A stretch of DNA of 29,188 bases. Origin: Alphaproteobacteria bacterium UBA1002 (GTDB taxonomy: Bacteria; Pseudomonadota; Alphaproteobacteria; Rickettsiales; UBA998). Location of the stretch: contig DBAU01000083.1 in NCBI GenBank assembly GCA_002291845.1, forward strand, positions 1 to 29,188, written 5' to 3'. Of this stretch, positions 16,308 to 24,234 are shown piece after piece. The stretch's first letter is position 1; each line of letters begins with the position of its first letter. The notes beneath the pieces were generated by a model. The model was not told where the DNA came from. It saw only the letters and a program-made list of their open reading frames with translations, and made no database searches. The translations under genes were made by a program, and so were the position numbers.

Positions 16308-18724
16308 CCGAACCCTCTTCCATGATTATTCCTGTCCTCCCATTGCGCGATATTGTTGTCTTCCCAGGGATGGTGGTTCCGCTTTTCGTTGGGCGTGAGA
16401 AATCTGTTAAAGCGCTTGATAGCGTGGTGAAGCATGATAACCGCATTTTATTGATCTCGCAGAAAGATGGCGGACAGGACGATCCGGCGGTTTCTGAGCT
16501 TTATCATGTCGGCACGATTGCTTCTGTACTTCAGCTGCTTCGTCTACCAGACGGTACAGTGAAAGTGCTGGTGGAGGGCGTACGCCGCGCGCGAGTTCTG
16601 GAGGCATTACCGAATAGTGATTATCATCAGGTGACCGCTGAGCCGCTCGATGAGCTGGTGGGAGACCGTCAGGAGATGGAGGCGATGTTCCGCACCGTCA
16701 TCTCGCAGTTTGAGCAATACGTGAAGCTCAATAAGAAAATTCAGCCGGAAACGCTCGGCGCGGTACTAAAAATTACCAATCCGTCCTCGCTGGCCGATAC
16801 CGTGGCGGCGCATATGCAGATCGATATCGCAGCGAAGCAGGAAATTCTCGAGATGCTCAATGTCTCTGAGCGTCTGGAACAGGTCTACGCCCTGATGGAG
16901 TCGGAAATCAGCGTCCTCAACACGGAGAAGCGTATCCGTTCACGCGTGAAGCGTCAGATGGAGAAAACCCAGCGCGAGTATTACCTCAATGAACAGCTCA
17001 AGGCGATTCAGAAAGAGTTGGGTGAGGGAGAGGACGGGCGCGATGAAATTGGCGAGTTGGAGGAGCGTATTGCCAAAACAAAACTCTCCAAAGAGGCGCG
17101 TGAGAAATGCGTCGCTGAGCTAAAAAAATTGCGATCCATGAGTGGTATGTCCGCCGAAGCGTCAGTGATCCGCAATTACATTGACTGGATGGTGTCGATT
17201 CCATGGAAAAAGCCAACCAAAATCCTGCGTGATCTCAAGCGCGCGCAACGCGTACTTGATGAGGATCATTACGGTCTGGACAAAGTGAAAGAGCGGATTC
17301 TTGAGTATCTCGCGGTGCATGAGCGTACCAAGTCACTGCGCGGCCCCATTCTCTGCCTCGTCGGTCCACCGGGGGTCGGAAAAACCTCCCTTGCGCGATC
17401 CATTGCGCGTTCAACTAACCGTAACTATGTGCGCATTTCGCTTGGAGGCGTGCGTGATGAGGCGGAAGTGCGTGGTCATCGCCGGACTTATATTGGCTCG
17501 ATGCCCGGTAAGATCATTCAATCGATGAAAAAAGCAAAGTCGTCGAATCCGCTGATGCTGCTCGATGAGATTGATAAAATGGGCCATGACTTCCGCGGTG
17601 ACCCTGCGGCAGCGCTGCTCGAGGTGCTTGATCCGGAGCAAAACAAGTCGTTCAATGACCATTACCTGGAAGTCGATTACGACCTGTCTAACGTGATGTT
17701 CATCGCCACGGCGAATTCACTTAATATGCCGCGCCCGCTAATGGATCGCATGGAGATCATCCGTATCCCTGGTTACACCGAGGATGAGAAAGTCAATATT
17801 GCCAAGACCCATCTCATTCCCAAGCAGGTGAAGGATCACGGTCTCAAGAAAGACGAGTGGAGCATCTCCGATGATGCCCTGCGTGACATCATCCGCTACT
17901 ACACCCGCGAAGCAGGGGTGCGGAGCCTTGAGCGTGAAATTGCCTCACTGGCCCGTAAATCGGTAAAAACTATTTTGCTGGGTAAAAAAGAGAAGGTGGT
18001 CATTACCTCGCGTAATCTGGGGAAATTCCTCGGAGTGCGAAAGTTCAGCTATGGCATGGCGGAGCAGGAAGATCTGGTCGGTATGACCACAGGTCTGGCG
18101 TATACAGAAGTCGGCGGCGATCTGCTGACTATCGAATCCGTAACCGTGCCGGGCAAAGGGCGCATCACTTTTACCGGGAAACTCGGCGACGTGATGAAAG
18201 AGTCCATGCAGGCGGCGTTCTATTTTGTGAAGTCACGCGCGCACCGTTTCGGCATTAACCCCAACGTGTTTCAGAGCAAGGATATTCACGTCCACGTTCC
18301 GGAAGGCGCCACGCCCAAGGACGGCCCCTCGGCGGGGATTGCGATCTGCACCACCATCGTTTCTGTACTGACAGGTATCCCGGTAAAGCGCAACGTTGCC
18401 ATGACCGGTGAGGTTACCCTGCGTGGTCGCGTCTTGCCTATCGGCGGGCTGAAGGAGAAGCTGCTTGCGGCGCATCGTGGGGGCATTGAGACCGTTCTCA
18501 TCCCTGAGGAAAACGTCAAAGACCTCGAGGAGATTCCCGAGAACGTTAAGCGTGGTCTTACCATCATCCCCGTAGGACGAGTGGAGGATGTGCTCAAACA
18601 CGCTTTGGTGGAAGAGCCTAAGGCCATTGAGTGGACCGAGGCGGTCGACGCTCCGGTTGCTGTTCCGCCATCTGCCAGTGACACGCCGGTCGGTGACGTT
18701 GAATCCGGTATAGTGACGCACTAA
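16304..18724 (+). CDS. lon: Lon ATP-dependent protease
   Basis: A full-length Lon of 806 residues. The N-terminal substrate-binding domain starts IPVLPLRDIVVFPGMVVPLF, followed by a coiled-coil region near 185-270. The AAA+ module has Walker A GPPGVGKT at 354-361. The C-terminal protease domain has catalytic Ser676 in PKDGPSAG and Lys719 in GGLKEKLL, spaced 43 residues apart as in E. coli (679/722). Lon degrades misfolded and short-lived regulatory proteins in the cytoplasm. It follows clpX, as is common in this class, but has its own leader after the clpX terminator. The usual hupB neighbour downstream is replaced by a convergent unknown gene. No canonical heat-shock promoter was identified. 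Confidence 0.99.
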   Translation: MTEPSSMIIPVLPLRDIVVFPGMVVPLFVGREKSVKALDSVVKHDNRILLISQKDGGQDDPAVSELYHVGTIASVLQLLRLPDGTVKVLVEGVRRARVLEALPNSDYHQVTAEPLDELVGDRQEMEAMFRTVISQFEQYVKLNKKIQPETLGAVLKITNPSSLADTVAAHMQIDIAAKQEILEMLNVSERLEQVYALMESEISVLNTEKRIRSRVKRQMEKTQREYYLNEQLKAIQKELGEGEDGRDEIGELEERIAKTKLSKEAREKCVAELKKLRSMSGMSAEASVIRNYIDWMVSIPWKKPTKILRDLKRAQRVLDEDHYGLDKVKERILEYLAVHERTKSLRGPILCLVGPPGVGKTSLARSIARSTNRNYVRISLGGVRDEAEVRGHRRTYIGSMPGKIIQSMKKAKSSNPLMLLDEIDKMGHDFRGDPAAALLEVLDPEQNKSFNDHYLEVDYDLSNVMFIATANSLNMPRPLMDRMEIIRIPGYTEDEKVNIAKTHLIPKQVKDHGLKKDEWSISDDALRDIIRYYTREAGVRSLEREIASLARKSVKTILLGKKEKVVITSRNLGKFLGVRKFSYGMAEQEDLVGMTTGLAYTEVGGDLLTIESVTVPGKGRITFTGKLGDVMKESMQAAFYFVKSRAHRFGINPNVFQSKDIHVHVPEGATPKDGPSAGIAICTTIVSVLTGIPVKRNVAMTGEVTLRGRVLPIGGLKEKLLAAHRGGIETVLIPEENVKDLEEIPENVKRGLTIIPVGRVEDVLKHALVEEPKAIEWTEAVDAPVAVPPSASDTPVGDVESGIVTH

Positions 18725-18745
18725 GCGTTTGCCAAACCCGATAAC

Positions 18746-18779
18746 AAAAAAGGCGCTTCGGAGGGGAAGCGCCTTTTTT
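18746..18779. terminator. Bidirectional terminator after lon
   Basis: A perfect 14-bp stem, aaaaaaggcgcttc (18746-18759) with gaagcgcctttttt (18766-18779), encloses a 6-base loop. It has a T run on each strand, so it can end both lon and the convergent minus-strand gene that stops at 18798. Confidence 0.95.
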
Positions 18780-18797
18780 GCTTAGAGGAGGGGTAAA

Positions 18798-19355
18798 CTA
18801 AATCTGGCGGGCAGGCTGAGCAGCATCACGCTGGGCAACAACTCCGCTGGTCCATTTGCCGGGAGTGTGTGGTGCTGCAGTGGTTTCCTGTATGACAGCC
18901 TGTTGGCTAGGCGTGATTAATGCCTGCCTTGCCATGGCTTGTGCTTCTGGTGACACGGCAATGGCCTGCTGGCCGGCGGCAGGTGTCGGGGCCAGGGTGG
19001 TGGGTGTGCTGCCGATGGAGGCTTCGGTCGCGGCGGCTTGATCTTTAAGCTTCTGCGCCACTTCCTGCATCTGCTCGACGCCCATGGTAAGGCCAGCATC
19101 AGTCAATGCCTTATACTGATCCAGCGCTCTTTGGCTAGTTACCGGCGGGAACTGAACGCCTGGCACCGCGATCATATCGCGTAGCACCGCTGGCATATAA
19201 ACAAAGGAAAATTCCAGCCCATTGGGCGTAAAGGTCATTTTGCTAACGGGTGTCGATGCCACCACGCTATGGGCCAGTTTTTCCGCCGCCTGACCAAATA
19301 AAGTGTTGGTCATCTGGGCATTGGTGGCTGAGGAAGGGGTCGGAGTGTCTGTCAT
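18798..19355 (-). CDS. Unknown 185-aa Ala/Thr/Gln-rich protein
   Basis: I do not recognise this protein. The 185 residues have a polar start, a more ordered central part at about 30-110 (SKMTFTPNGLEFSFVYMPAV, then QRALDQYKALTDAGLTMGVE) and a C-terminal third rich in Ala, Thr, Pro and Gln that looks disordered. There is no signal peptide or transmembrane helix, so it is probably cytoplasmic. The ATG has GAGGT six bases upstream and lies 7 bases after the stop of the upstream small gene, so the two likely form an operon. It converges on lon across a bidirectional terminator. Function unknown. Confidence 0.7.
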   Translation of the reverse strand: MTDTPTPSSATNAQMTNTLFGQAAEKLAHSVVASTPVSKMTFTPNGLEFSFVYMPAVLRDMIAVPGVQFPPVTSQRALDQYKALTDAGLTMGVEQMQEVAQKLKDQAAATEASIGSTPTTLAPTPAAGQQAIAVSPEAQAMARQALITPSQQAVIQETTAAPHTPGKWTSGVVAQRDAAQPARQI

Positions 19356-19362
19356 AGCAACC

Positions 19363-19602
19363 TCAGGCCATGGCGCGTTGGCTGAGGCGAATTTCCGACG
19401 CGGTCAGAATCACCTCGGCAAATTTTGGGGAGAACAGCTTGTTCAGCACCATGCGCTTGATGGACTCCTGAAAATGCCGCCGCCGTTCATCGTTTAACAT
19501 AGTGTTGACGGTGATGGCGCTCAGGCCACCATCGGCGACCGGATTACTGCAGAGGACATACCCATTATCCAGCGGTTGAATATAATCATGCGGGTCAAAC
19601 AT
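19363..19602 (-). CDS. Unknown 79-aa protein
   Basis: A small protein of unknown function. I chose the ATG at 19602 because GAAGGTAG precedes it by about 10 bases; a GTG at 19623 would add seven residues but has no ribosome site. The sequence opens MFDPHDYIQPLDNGYVLCSN and continues with a charged helical stretch (NDERRRHFQESIKRMVLNKL). No signal or membrane segment is seen. It sits 7 bases upstream of the 185-aa unknown gene, and the pair probably works together. Confidence 0.6.
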   Translation of the reverse strand: MFDPHDYIQPLDNGYVLCSNPVADGGLSAITVNTMLNDERRRHFQESIKRMVLNKLFSPKFAEVILTASEIRLSQRAMA

Positions 19603-19742
19603 GGAGCCAACTACCTTCGTCACTCATGGCGTTTTCGATACCTTGATAATACCAAAACGCCCGGCGGGCTGTGTGTGACAGTTTGGTGAAACTTTTATTG
19701 CCGTATTTTAATAAAATGCAAGGAATCCTGCGTGACAGCGGC

Positions 19743-20399
19743 TTACAGGCGACGTCCCAGCCAGATCACTTTGCCGATGACATTCAGCGCGTGCGGGGCG
19801 ATGTCTTCCACCGCGGAATAAAGTGGGTTGTCACTGATGATGGCCAGCCTTTGGCGTACCGGATCAATGCGTAGGCGCTTGACCATCAGATGGTCTTCGT
19901 AGCCAATGACAAAAATGCCGTCCGTGCGCGGATAGGATTCGGTAAGGTCCACCAACACGGTATCCCCATCGCTGAGGGTCGGCTCCATGGAATCGCCCTC
20001 CACGTGGATGATGGCCAACTCGCTGGTGGGCGCATTGCTGACGCGTGACAGCCAGTTGCGCTGGAAACAGAGGTGATAGCGGATATTTTCCTGCTGGATG
20101 AGCTTGCCGTGCCCGGCAGAGGCCACCACGTCATAGGCGGGAATCGGCACAAAATCACCTTCCTCCAGTACTAAACGACCACCTTCTGGCTCGGTTGGGA
20201 TCAGCAGCTCTTCGTCAATATTCAAAGCTTGCGCCAGCGCTTTTCGGTCCGCGGGCTGCAAATGCTTGGGGCTGCCTTTGTAAATGAACTGGTGTAGATA
20301 GGCATGATTGCGCCCCATCGCCAATGACGCGGATTTCATATCAATCTCGTGGGCGCGGGTGCGAAAGATATTTAGAAGGTTACGGCGGACTTTATCCAT
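19743..20399 (-). CDS. S24-family repressor-like protein (HTH plus peptidase domain)
   Basis: A 218-residue protein with an N-terminal helix-turn-helix-like region (about 5-60) and a C-terminal LexA/CI-type S24 domain. The catalytic Ser137 lies in VEGDSMEPTLSDGDTVLVDL and Lys174 in DHLMVKRL. An Ala95-Gly96 pair in VVASAGHG fits the autocleavage site. Such proteins repress genes until RecA-stimulated self-cleavage, but members like this, without other phage genes nearby, are often chromosomal regulators of unknown signal. It diverges from folC, and a perfect palindrome lies 51 bases upstream of its ATG. It is not LexA itself as I read it: the N-terminal domain differs from the LexA winged helix. 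Confidence 0.9.
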   Translation of the reverse strand: MDKVRRNLLNIFRTRAHEIDMKSASLAMGRNHAYLHQFIYKGSPKHLQPADRKALAQALNIDEELLIPTEPEGGRLVLEEGDFVPIPAYDVVASAGHGKLIQQENIRYHLCFQRNWLSRVSNAPTSELAIIHVEGDSMEPTLSDGDTVLVDLTESYPRTDGIFVIGYEDHLMVKRLRIDPVRQRLAIISDNPLYSAVEDIAPHALNVIGKVIWLGRRL

Positions 20400-20429
20400 A
20401 TCCTAAGAAACTACCGTTGATCGGAAGAG

Positions 20430-20459
20430 TTGGCAAGAGGGTATGCGAAATAATATGAT
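20430..20459 (+). promoter_or_regulatory. Predicted sigma-70 promoter for folC
   Basis: TTGGCA (20430-20435) and TATGAT (20454-20459) are separated by 18 bases, each one base from consensus. The -10 lies inside the palindrome at 20450-20464. The predicted transcript would start about 70 bases before the folC ATG. Confidence 0.55.
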
Positions 20460-20464
20460 ATTAT
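20450..20464. promoter_or_regulatory. Perfect 15-bp palindrome, candidate S24-repressor operator
   Basis: ATAATAT-G-ATATTAT is an exact palindrome in the divergent region between the S24 repressor gene and folC. It covers the predicted folC -10 on the plus strand. On the minus strand it also covers a possible -10 (CATATT), placed 17 bases from TTGCCT, for the repressor gene. A repressor bound here would block both promoters; that is inference. Confidence 0.5.
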
Positions 20465-20534
20465 CCTATTGCTCAGGCAAATTTGCTTGTGCAAAGCCTT
20501 GCGCTGGGGCAAGCAGACAATAAATAGAGGTGCC

Positions 20535-21827
20535 ATGCTTGAACCTTCCGATCGCCTGAATGCTTTGCTTAGCCAGCTGCAACACGTCTCTCCCCAAGCG
20601 ATTGTCATGGGGTTGGAGCGCATAGAAGCGCTGTGCGCGGCACTGGGGCATCCGGAGCACCGTCTGCCGCCGATCATCCATCTGGCGGGAACAAACGGTA
20701 AGGGCTCAACGAGTGCCTTTCTGCATGCTCTGGCAGAGGCCCACGGGCTGACGGTGCATCGCTACACCTCGCCGCATCTGGTGCGCTTCCATGAACGCAT
20801 TATGATTGCAGGGTCTGACATATCGGATGATGCGCTATTGCGCCATCTTGAGGCGGTGATGCCGCATGCTCACGCGCTTGGTGCAACCTTCTTTGAAAGC
20901 ACCACCGTGGCGGCGTATCTGGCGTTTGCGGAAACCCCGGCGGACCTGCTGATTCTAGAGACTGGTATGGGGGGACGGCTCGATGCCACCAATGTAGTAA
21001 CCCCGATTCTCTCAGCGATCACGCCGATTTCATTTGATCATCAGGCCTTCCTTGGGACTACGCTGGAAGCGATCGCCGGTGAAAAAGCAGGGATTATGAA
21101 GCCCGGTGTGCCGTGTGTTTTAGGACCGCAGCCAGCACCGGCTGAGCCGGTATTCCGCCAGCGGGCGCTGTCACTTGGTTGCCATCTTTATGCGTATGAG
21201 CGCGACTGGCGGATTGAGCCGGAGGCCGAGGGGTTCAGCTACATCTCTGATGCCTGCTGGCTGGATGGGCTGGTGCCCTCTCTGGTGGGCGAGCATCAAT
21301 ATGTAAACGCAGGTACTGCCTTGGCGTGCTTCGAGCTGCTTCAGGAACGCTGGTGCCTCGATGAGGCACAGATTCGTGATGGGCTTCGTAAGGCGGTCTG
21401 GCCTGCGCGGCTCCAGCGATTGGAGGGTACGGCGTGGAATGCGGCGTTACCCGAAGGCGCAACATTGTGGCTGGATGGCGGGCATAACGAAAGTGCGGCA
21501 GTGATGCTGCGGGGCTGGATCGCATCGCGGCGGAGGCCCGTGCATGTGATTTGCGGTATGCTGGCGGATAAGGATCATGCTGCATTTCTGGCGCGTTTTG
21601 ATCAGGTGGCAGCCAGCGTACAATGCCTCACCATCCCCGAGACTCCATCATCTGCAGCAGCAGAGGCATTGGTAGCTGCGGCGCAAAAGTCAGGGGTGCG
21701 AGCGGAAATGGCTGAAAACCTAATGATGGCCCTGCAAGCACTTTCCAAAAGCGAGCATGCCCCGTATGATGTGCTTATCTGTGGCTCGCTCTACCTCGCG
21801 GGGTATGTCTTGCGCGGGGTATGCTAG
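20535..21827 (+). CDS. folC: Dihydrofolate / folylpolyglutamate synthase FolC
   Basis: A Mur-ligase-family enzyme of 430 residues. I start it at the ATG at 20535, preceded by AGAGGT; the open frame extends 22 codons further upstream without a site. The ATP-binding loop GTNGKGS is at about 52-58. Other family marks are YTSPHLVRFHERI, LETGMGGRLDATN and the later LWLDGGHN. FolC adds glutamate to dihydropteroate and then further glutamates to reduced folates, in the cytoplasm. It often follows accD in this class; here it stands alone, diverging from the S24 repressor. The next gene starts 49 bases downstream. Confidence 0.96.
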   Translation: MLEPSDRLNALLSQLQHVSPQAIVMGLERIEALCAALGHPEHRLPPIIHLAGTNGKGSTSAFLHALAEAHGLTVHRYTSPHLVRFHERIMIAGSDISDDALLRHLEAVMPHAHALGATFFESTTVAAYLAFAETPADLLILETGMGGRLDATNVVTPILSAITPISFDHQAFLGTTLEAIAGEKAGIMKPGVPCVLGPQPAPAEPVFRQRALSLGCHLYAYERDWRIEPEAEGFSYISDACWLDGLVPSLVGEHQYVNAGTALACFELLQERWCLDEAQIRDGLRKAVWPARLQRLEGTAWNAALPEGATLWLDGGHNESAAVMLRGWIASRRRPVHVICGMLADKDHAAFLARFDQVAASVQCLTIPETPSSAAAEALVAAAQKSGVRAEMAENLMMALQALSKSEHAPYDVLICGSLYLAGYVLRGVC

Positions 21828-21876
21828 CCGCACCAACGATGACGTGTTTTTACACGATGAATGCGAAGGAGATGCC

Positions 21877-22332
21877 GTGCCATCGAATGACCTAGGCAAT
21901 CAGCGCCGCATAAATGAAGTATTGTCTTCCTATTGGCATATGCAGCGCGGTGAGCGCCCATATCCTTTGGAGCAGGAGATTGATGTCGATCATTTGATGG
22001 AAATCTGGGACTCCTGTTTTCTAGTGCGGGTGGAAAGCCATGCCGCCGAACGAAAATATACCTATCTTCACCTGGGCTCGGCGTTGGTTACGGCGTATGG
22101 TGGCACACTTGATGATAAAGAAATTTGCGAAAAGCTGGTGTTTCCATCGAATATGTCACTGGTGCATAAGTTTGACGAGGTCGTCAATCGTGCGGCCCCC
22201 ATTTTGGATGAGTCTGAATTTACCAATTCACGTAATGTTCCGGTGCGCTACCGGTCAATTATGTTACCGTTAGGGCAACAAGATGGCAAAGTCGGCTTTA
22301 TCATTGGCGGCATGCGATGGAAATCATACTAA
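21877..22332 (+). CDS. PAS_5-like domain protein
   Basis: A 151-residue protein. I start it at GTG 21877 because AAGGAG lies 6 bases upstream and the longer frame would overlap folC. The pattern SYWHMQRGERPYPLEQEIDV, then KYTYLHLGSALVTAYGG, then VPVRYRSIMLPL, resembles the alphaproteobacterial PAS_5 family of single-domain PAS proteins, some of which act in cell-cycle or stress signalling. There is no output domain, so it would act by binding a partner or ligand. It precedes an unknown gene by 12 bases, so the two are probably cotranscribed. The family is called from memory of its pattern; the ligand is unknown. Confidence 0.75.
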   Translation: MPSNDLGNQRRINEVLSSYWHMQRGERPYPLEQEIDVDHLMEIWDSCFLVRVESHAAERKYTYLHLGSALVTAYGGTLDDKEICEKLVFPSNMSLVHKFDEVVNRAAPILDESEFTNSRNVPVRYRSIMLPLGQQDGKVGFIIGGMRWKSY

Positions 22333-22344
22333 TGGCAAAGCGGT

Positions 22345-23031
22345 ATGATTGATTTTGCTCCGCTTTCCATCCGCCGTAGTACCCGGCAGACGGATCATAT
22401 CACGCGCTATCGTGTTGAGCAGGCAGGCAAGCCGCCGGTCATCGTGGAGGCGGCGAGCGCGGCGGAGGCGCTAAAAAAAAGTGGCGTGCGAGAGGCGACG
22501 CGTATTGTCAATCTGGACGTGGAGCGCCTCAATATGCTGGCCAGCGGCGTGCTGCTTCCAGAAGAGTCGACGGTTTCCACTAACATTGCGCTGGATGAAG
22601 ATGTGCTGCCTCAGTTCTTTCAGGCGGATCTGAGCGCGCAGGCCGAAACCGACGTAGCCTTTGAGGAAATGTCCGTAGGAACGCTTGCCGAGATGCTGAG
22701 CAGGCCCGCGGAGAAGCCGTTTGCACCGGCCGCGATGGCGCACGCTTCATCTGGCGTGGCGGCTACGCCTTCCACCATGGAAAGCCAGCACCGGCAGGAA
22801 ATGGCGACCATGGCGGTGCCGCCAGCAGGGTTACCATCCATGGATGAAACGCCTGCAGATGCGACGGGTGCGCCAGGGGATGACTCGGCAGCCCCTTCTG
22901 CCGTGGCGGGAAATAAGCCGACTGATGTGTTTGTGATCGGTGGGACGCCCGCAGCCCCGGTTGAGCCGCAAAAAGAGCTGACGCCTGAGGAAATCCGTCG
23001 CTTGCTCAGTAGTCAGGAAGGTGAGTCGTGA
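22345..23031 (+). CDS. Unknown 228-aa protein with C-terminal LTPEEIRRLL
   Basis: I do not recognise this protein. The N-terminal ~60 residues look ordered (HITRYRVEQAGKPPVIVEAA, SAAEALKKSG), like a small beta-alpha domain. Residues ~100-210 are rich in Ala, Pro, Met and acidic residues and probably disordered. The last residues carry LTPEEIRRLLSS, which resembles the short EIDALL-type peptide at the N-terminus of FliM and some FliN proteins; the likeness is weak and may be chance. There is no signal peptide. Its stop overlaps the next gene's GTG by four bases (GTGA), so it is translationally coupled to the PstS-like gene. Confidence 0.7.
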   Translation: MIDFAPLSIRRSTRQTDHITRYRVEQAGKPPVIVEAASAAEALKKSGVREATRIVNLDVERLNMLASGVLLPEESTVSTNIALDEDVLPQFFQADLSAQAETDVAFEEMSVGTLAEMLSRPAEKPFAPAAMAHASSGVAATPSTMESQHRQEMATMAVPPAGLPSMDETPADATGAPGDDSAAPSAVAGNKPTDVFVIGGTPAAPVEPQKELTPEEIRRLLSSQEGES

Positions 23032-23999
23032 GCCGCGTTGGTTGTTTGTGTGCGCTGATGGTGGTCCTTGCTGCTCCGGCGTTGGCGCGGGATCAGATTC
23101 GTGTGGTGGGCTCCTCCACGGTGTTTCCATTTGTTGCTGAGGCGGCTGAGCATTTTGGCGAGAAGACGCGCTTTCGCACGCCCATCGTGGAAGAAAACGG
23201 CACAGGAGGAGGCATCGCCCTGTTTTGCAGCGGGCTTGCCCCGGACGTACCGGCGGATATGGCCAATGCATCGCGTGCCATGAAAGAATCTGAGCGTGCG
23301 TTCTGTGCGGAAAACGGGGTGACTGATATTCTGGAAATCCCGCTCGGCTATGACGGGATTGTTGTGGCTAACACAAAGCAAATGCCTGTGGTTTCCTTTA
23401 CCCTGCATCAGCTGTTTTTGGCACTAGCGCATGAGGTGCCTCAGGGAGGGGGGCTGGTGCCCAATCCCTATCGGCGGTGGAGTGAGATAGATCCATCCTT
23501 GCCGGAGCGTGAGATCGAGGTCTATGGACCGCCGCCTTCTTCGGGCACGCGTGACTCGCTGGTCGAGATTCTCGGTAGCGTGGGTTGCAAGCTCCCAGAA
23601 TACATAGCGGCCTATCCTGACGAGGCCGAACGCAAAGACGCCTGCCACGCCCTGCGTGAGGATGGGCGTTTCATCGAGGGGCGGGAGGACGACAACATCA
23701 TCGTGATGAAGCTCGGCGCAAACCCGGATGCCTTTGGTATTTTCGGCTTCAGTTACCTCGATCAGAATGCTGATCGTGTGCAGGGCAATCCGGTGGATGG
23801 GGTGCTGCCCACGTATGAGCATATCTCTGCCGGAGGCTATCCTCTGGCGCGTGTACTGTATGTGTATGTGAAAAAACAAGCCATTGAGCATATCCCCGGC
23901 CTCAAGGAATTCAGCCAGGAGCTTACCAGCGAAGATGCCGTAGGCGAGGAGGGCTACCTCACACTGAAGGGCCTGATTACGCTGTCAATTGACCAATAG
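23028..23999 (+). CDS. PstS-like phosphate-binding protein, orphan
   Basis: A 323-residue exported protein. A signal peptide covers residues 1-20 (cleavage near ALA-RD). The mature chain opens IRVVGSSTVFPFVAEAAEHF, the standard start of PstS-type periplasmic binding proteins. The segment VEENGTGGGIALFCSG and the later GPPPSSGTRDSLVEILG supply the phosphate-contacting Ser/Thr/Gly positions. PstS captures phosphate for the PstCAB ABC transporter, yet no pstC, pstA, pstB or phoU gene is present. Orphan PstS-like proteins can serve in phosphate sensing, surface adhesion or binding of another oxyanion. The start is GTG with GAAGGTG upstream, overlapping the previous stop. Confidence 0.88.
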   Translation: MSRVGCLCALMVVLAAPALARDQIRVVGSSTVFPFVAEAAEHFGEKTRFRTPIVEENGTGGGIALFCSGLAPDVPADMANASRAMKESERAFCAENGVTDILEIPLGYDGIVVANTKQMPVVSFTLHQLFLALAHEVPQGGGLVPNPYRRWSEIDPSLPEREIEVYGPPPSSGTRDSLVEILGSVGCKLPEYIAAYPDEAERKDACHALREDGRFIEGREDDNIIVMKLGANPDAFGIFGFSYLDQNADRVQGNPVDGVLPTYEHISAGGYPLARVLYVYVKKQAIEHIPGLKEFSQELTSEDAVGEEGYLTLKGLITLSIDQ

Positions 24000-24090
24000 A
24001 AGAAGGTCAGAATGCATTTTAATCTGATCATCCTCGAAAAAGGCAAAGGGATTAGTTTTACATGTTGACCAAGTAGATGCAGGGCCACGG

Positions 24091-24118
24091 GGCAGGCGCT
24101 ACGTAACACGTGCCTGTC
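24091..24118. other. Stem-loop in the region between the PstS-like gene and the 92-aa gene
   Basis: GGCAGGC (24091-24097) and ACGT (24101-24104) pair with ACGT (24108-24111) and GCCTGTC (24112-24118), leaving a 3-base bulge and an AAC loop. A second small hairpin AATCTTT-TTT-AAAGATT follows at 24135-24151. They may end the PstS-like transcript or form a leader; I see no gene in 24000-24234. Confidence 0.45.
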
Positions 24119-24234
24119 AGAGTGCTAAAAAATTAATCTTTTTTAAAGATTGCTCACGTATACTTTAAGTGTGATTCGCTGCTGCTGCGAAGAAGAGGCC
24201 CCTAAATGCTAAATGATTGTCAAGGTGTATTTCT

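Noticed and set aside
18233..18721. 162-aa and 132-aa minus-strand open frames
   Set aside because: Both are antisense to the conserved lon protease domain and show no protein-like pattern.
19743..20399. The S24 protein as a prophage remnant
   Set aside because: No integrase, structural or lysis genes lie nearby, and neighbours are housekeeping genes, so a chromosomal regulator is the simpler reading.
20411..20681. 88-aa and 71-aa minus-strand open frames before folC
   Set aside because: They overlap the folC N-terminal region and the divergent promoters, have no ribosome site, and show no recognisable content.
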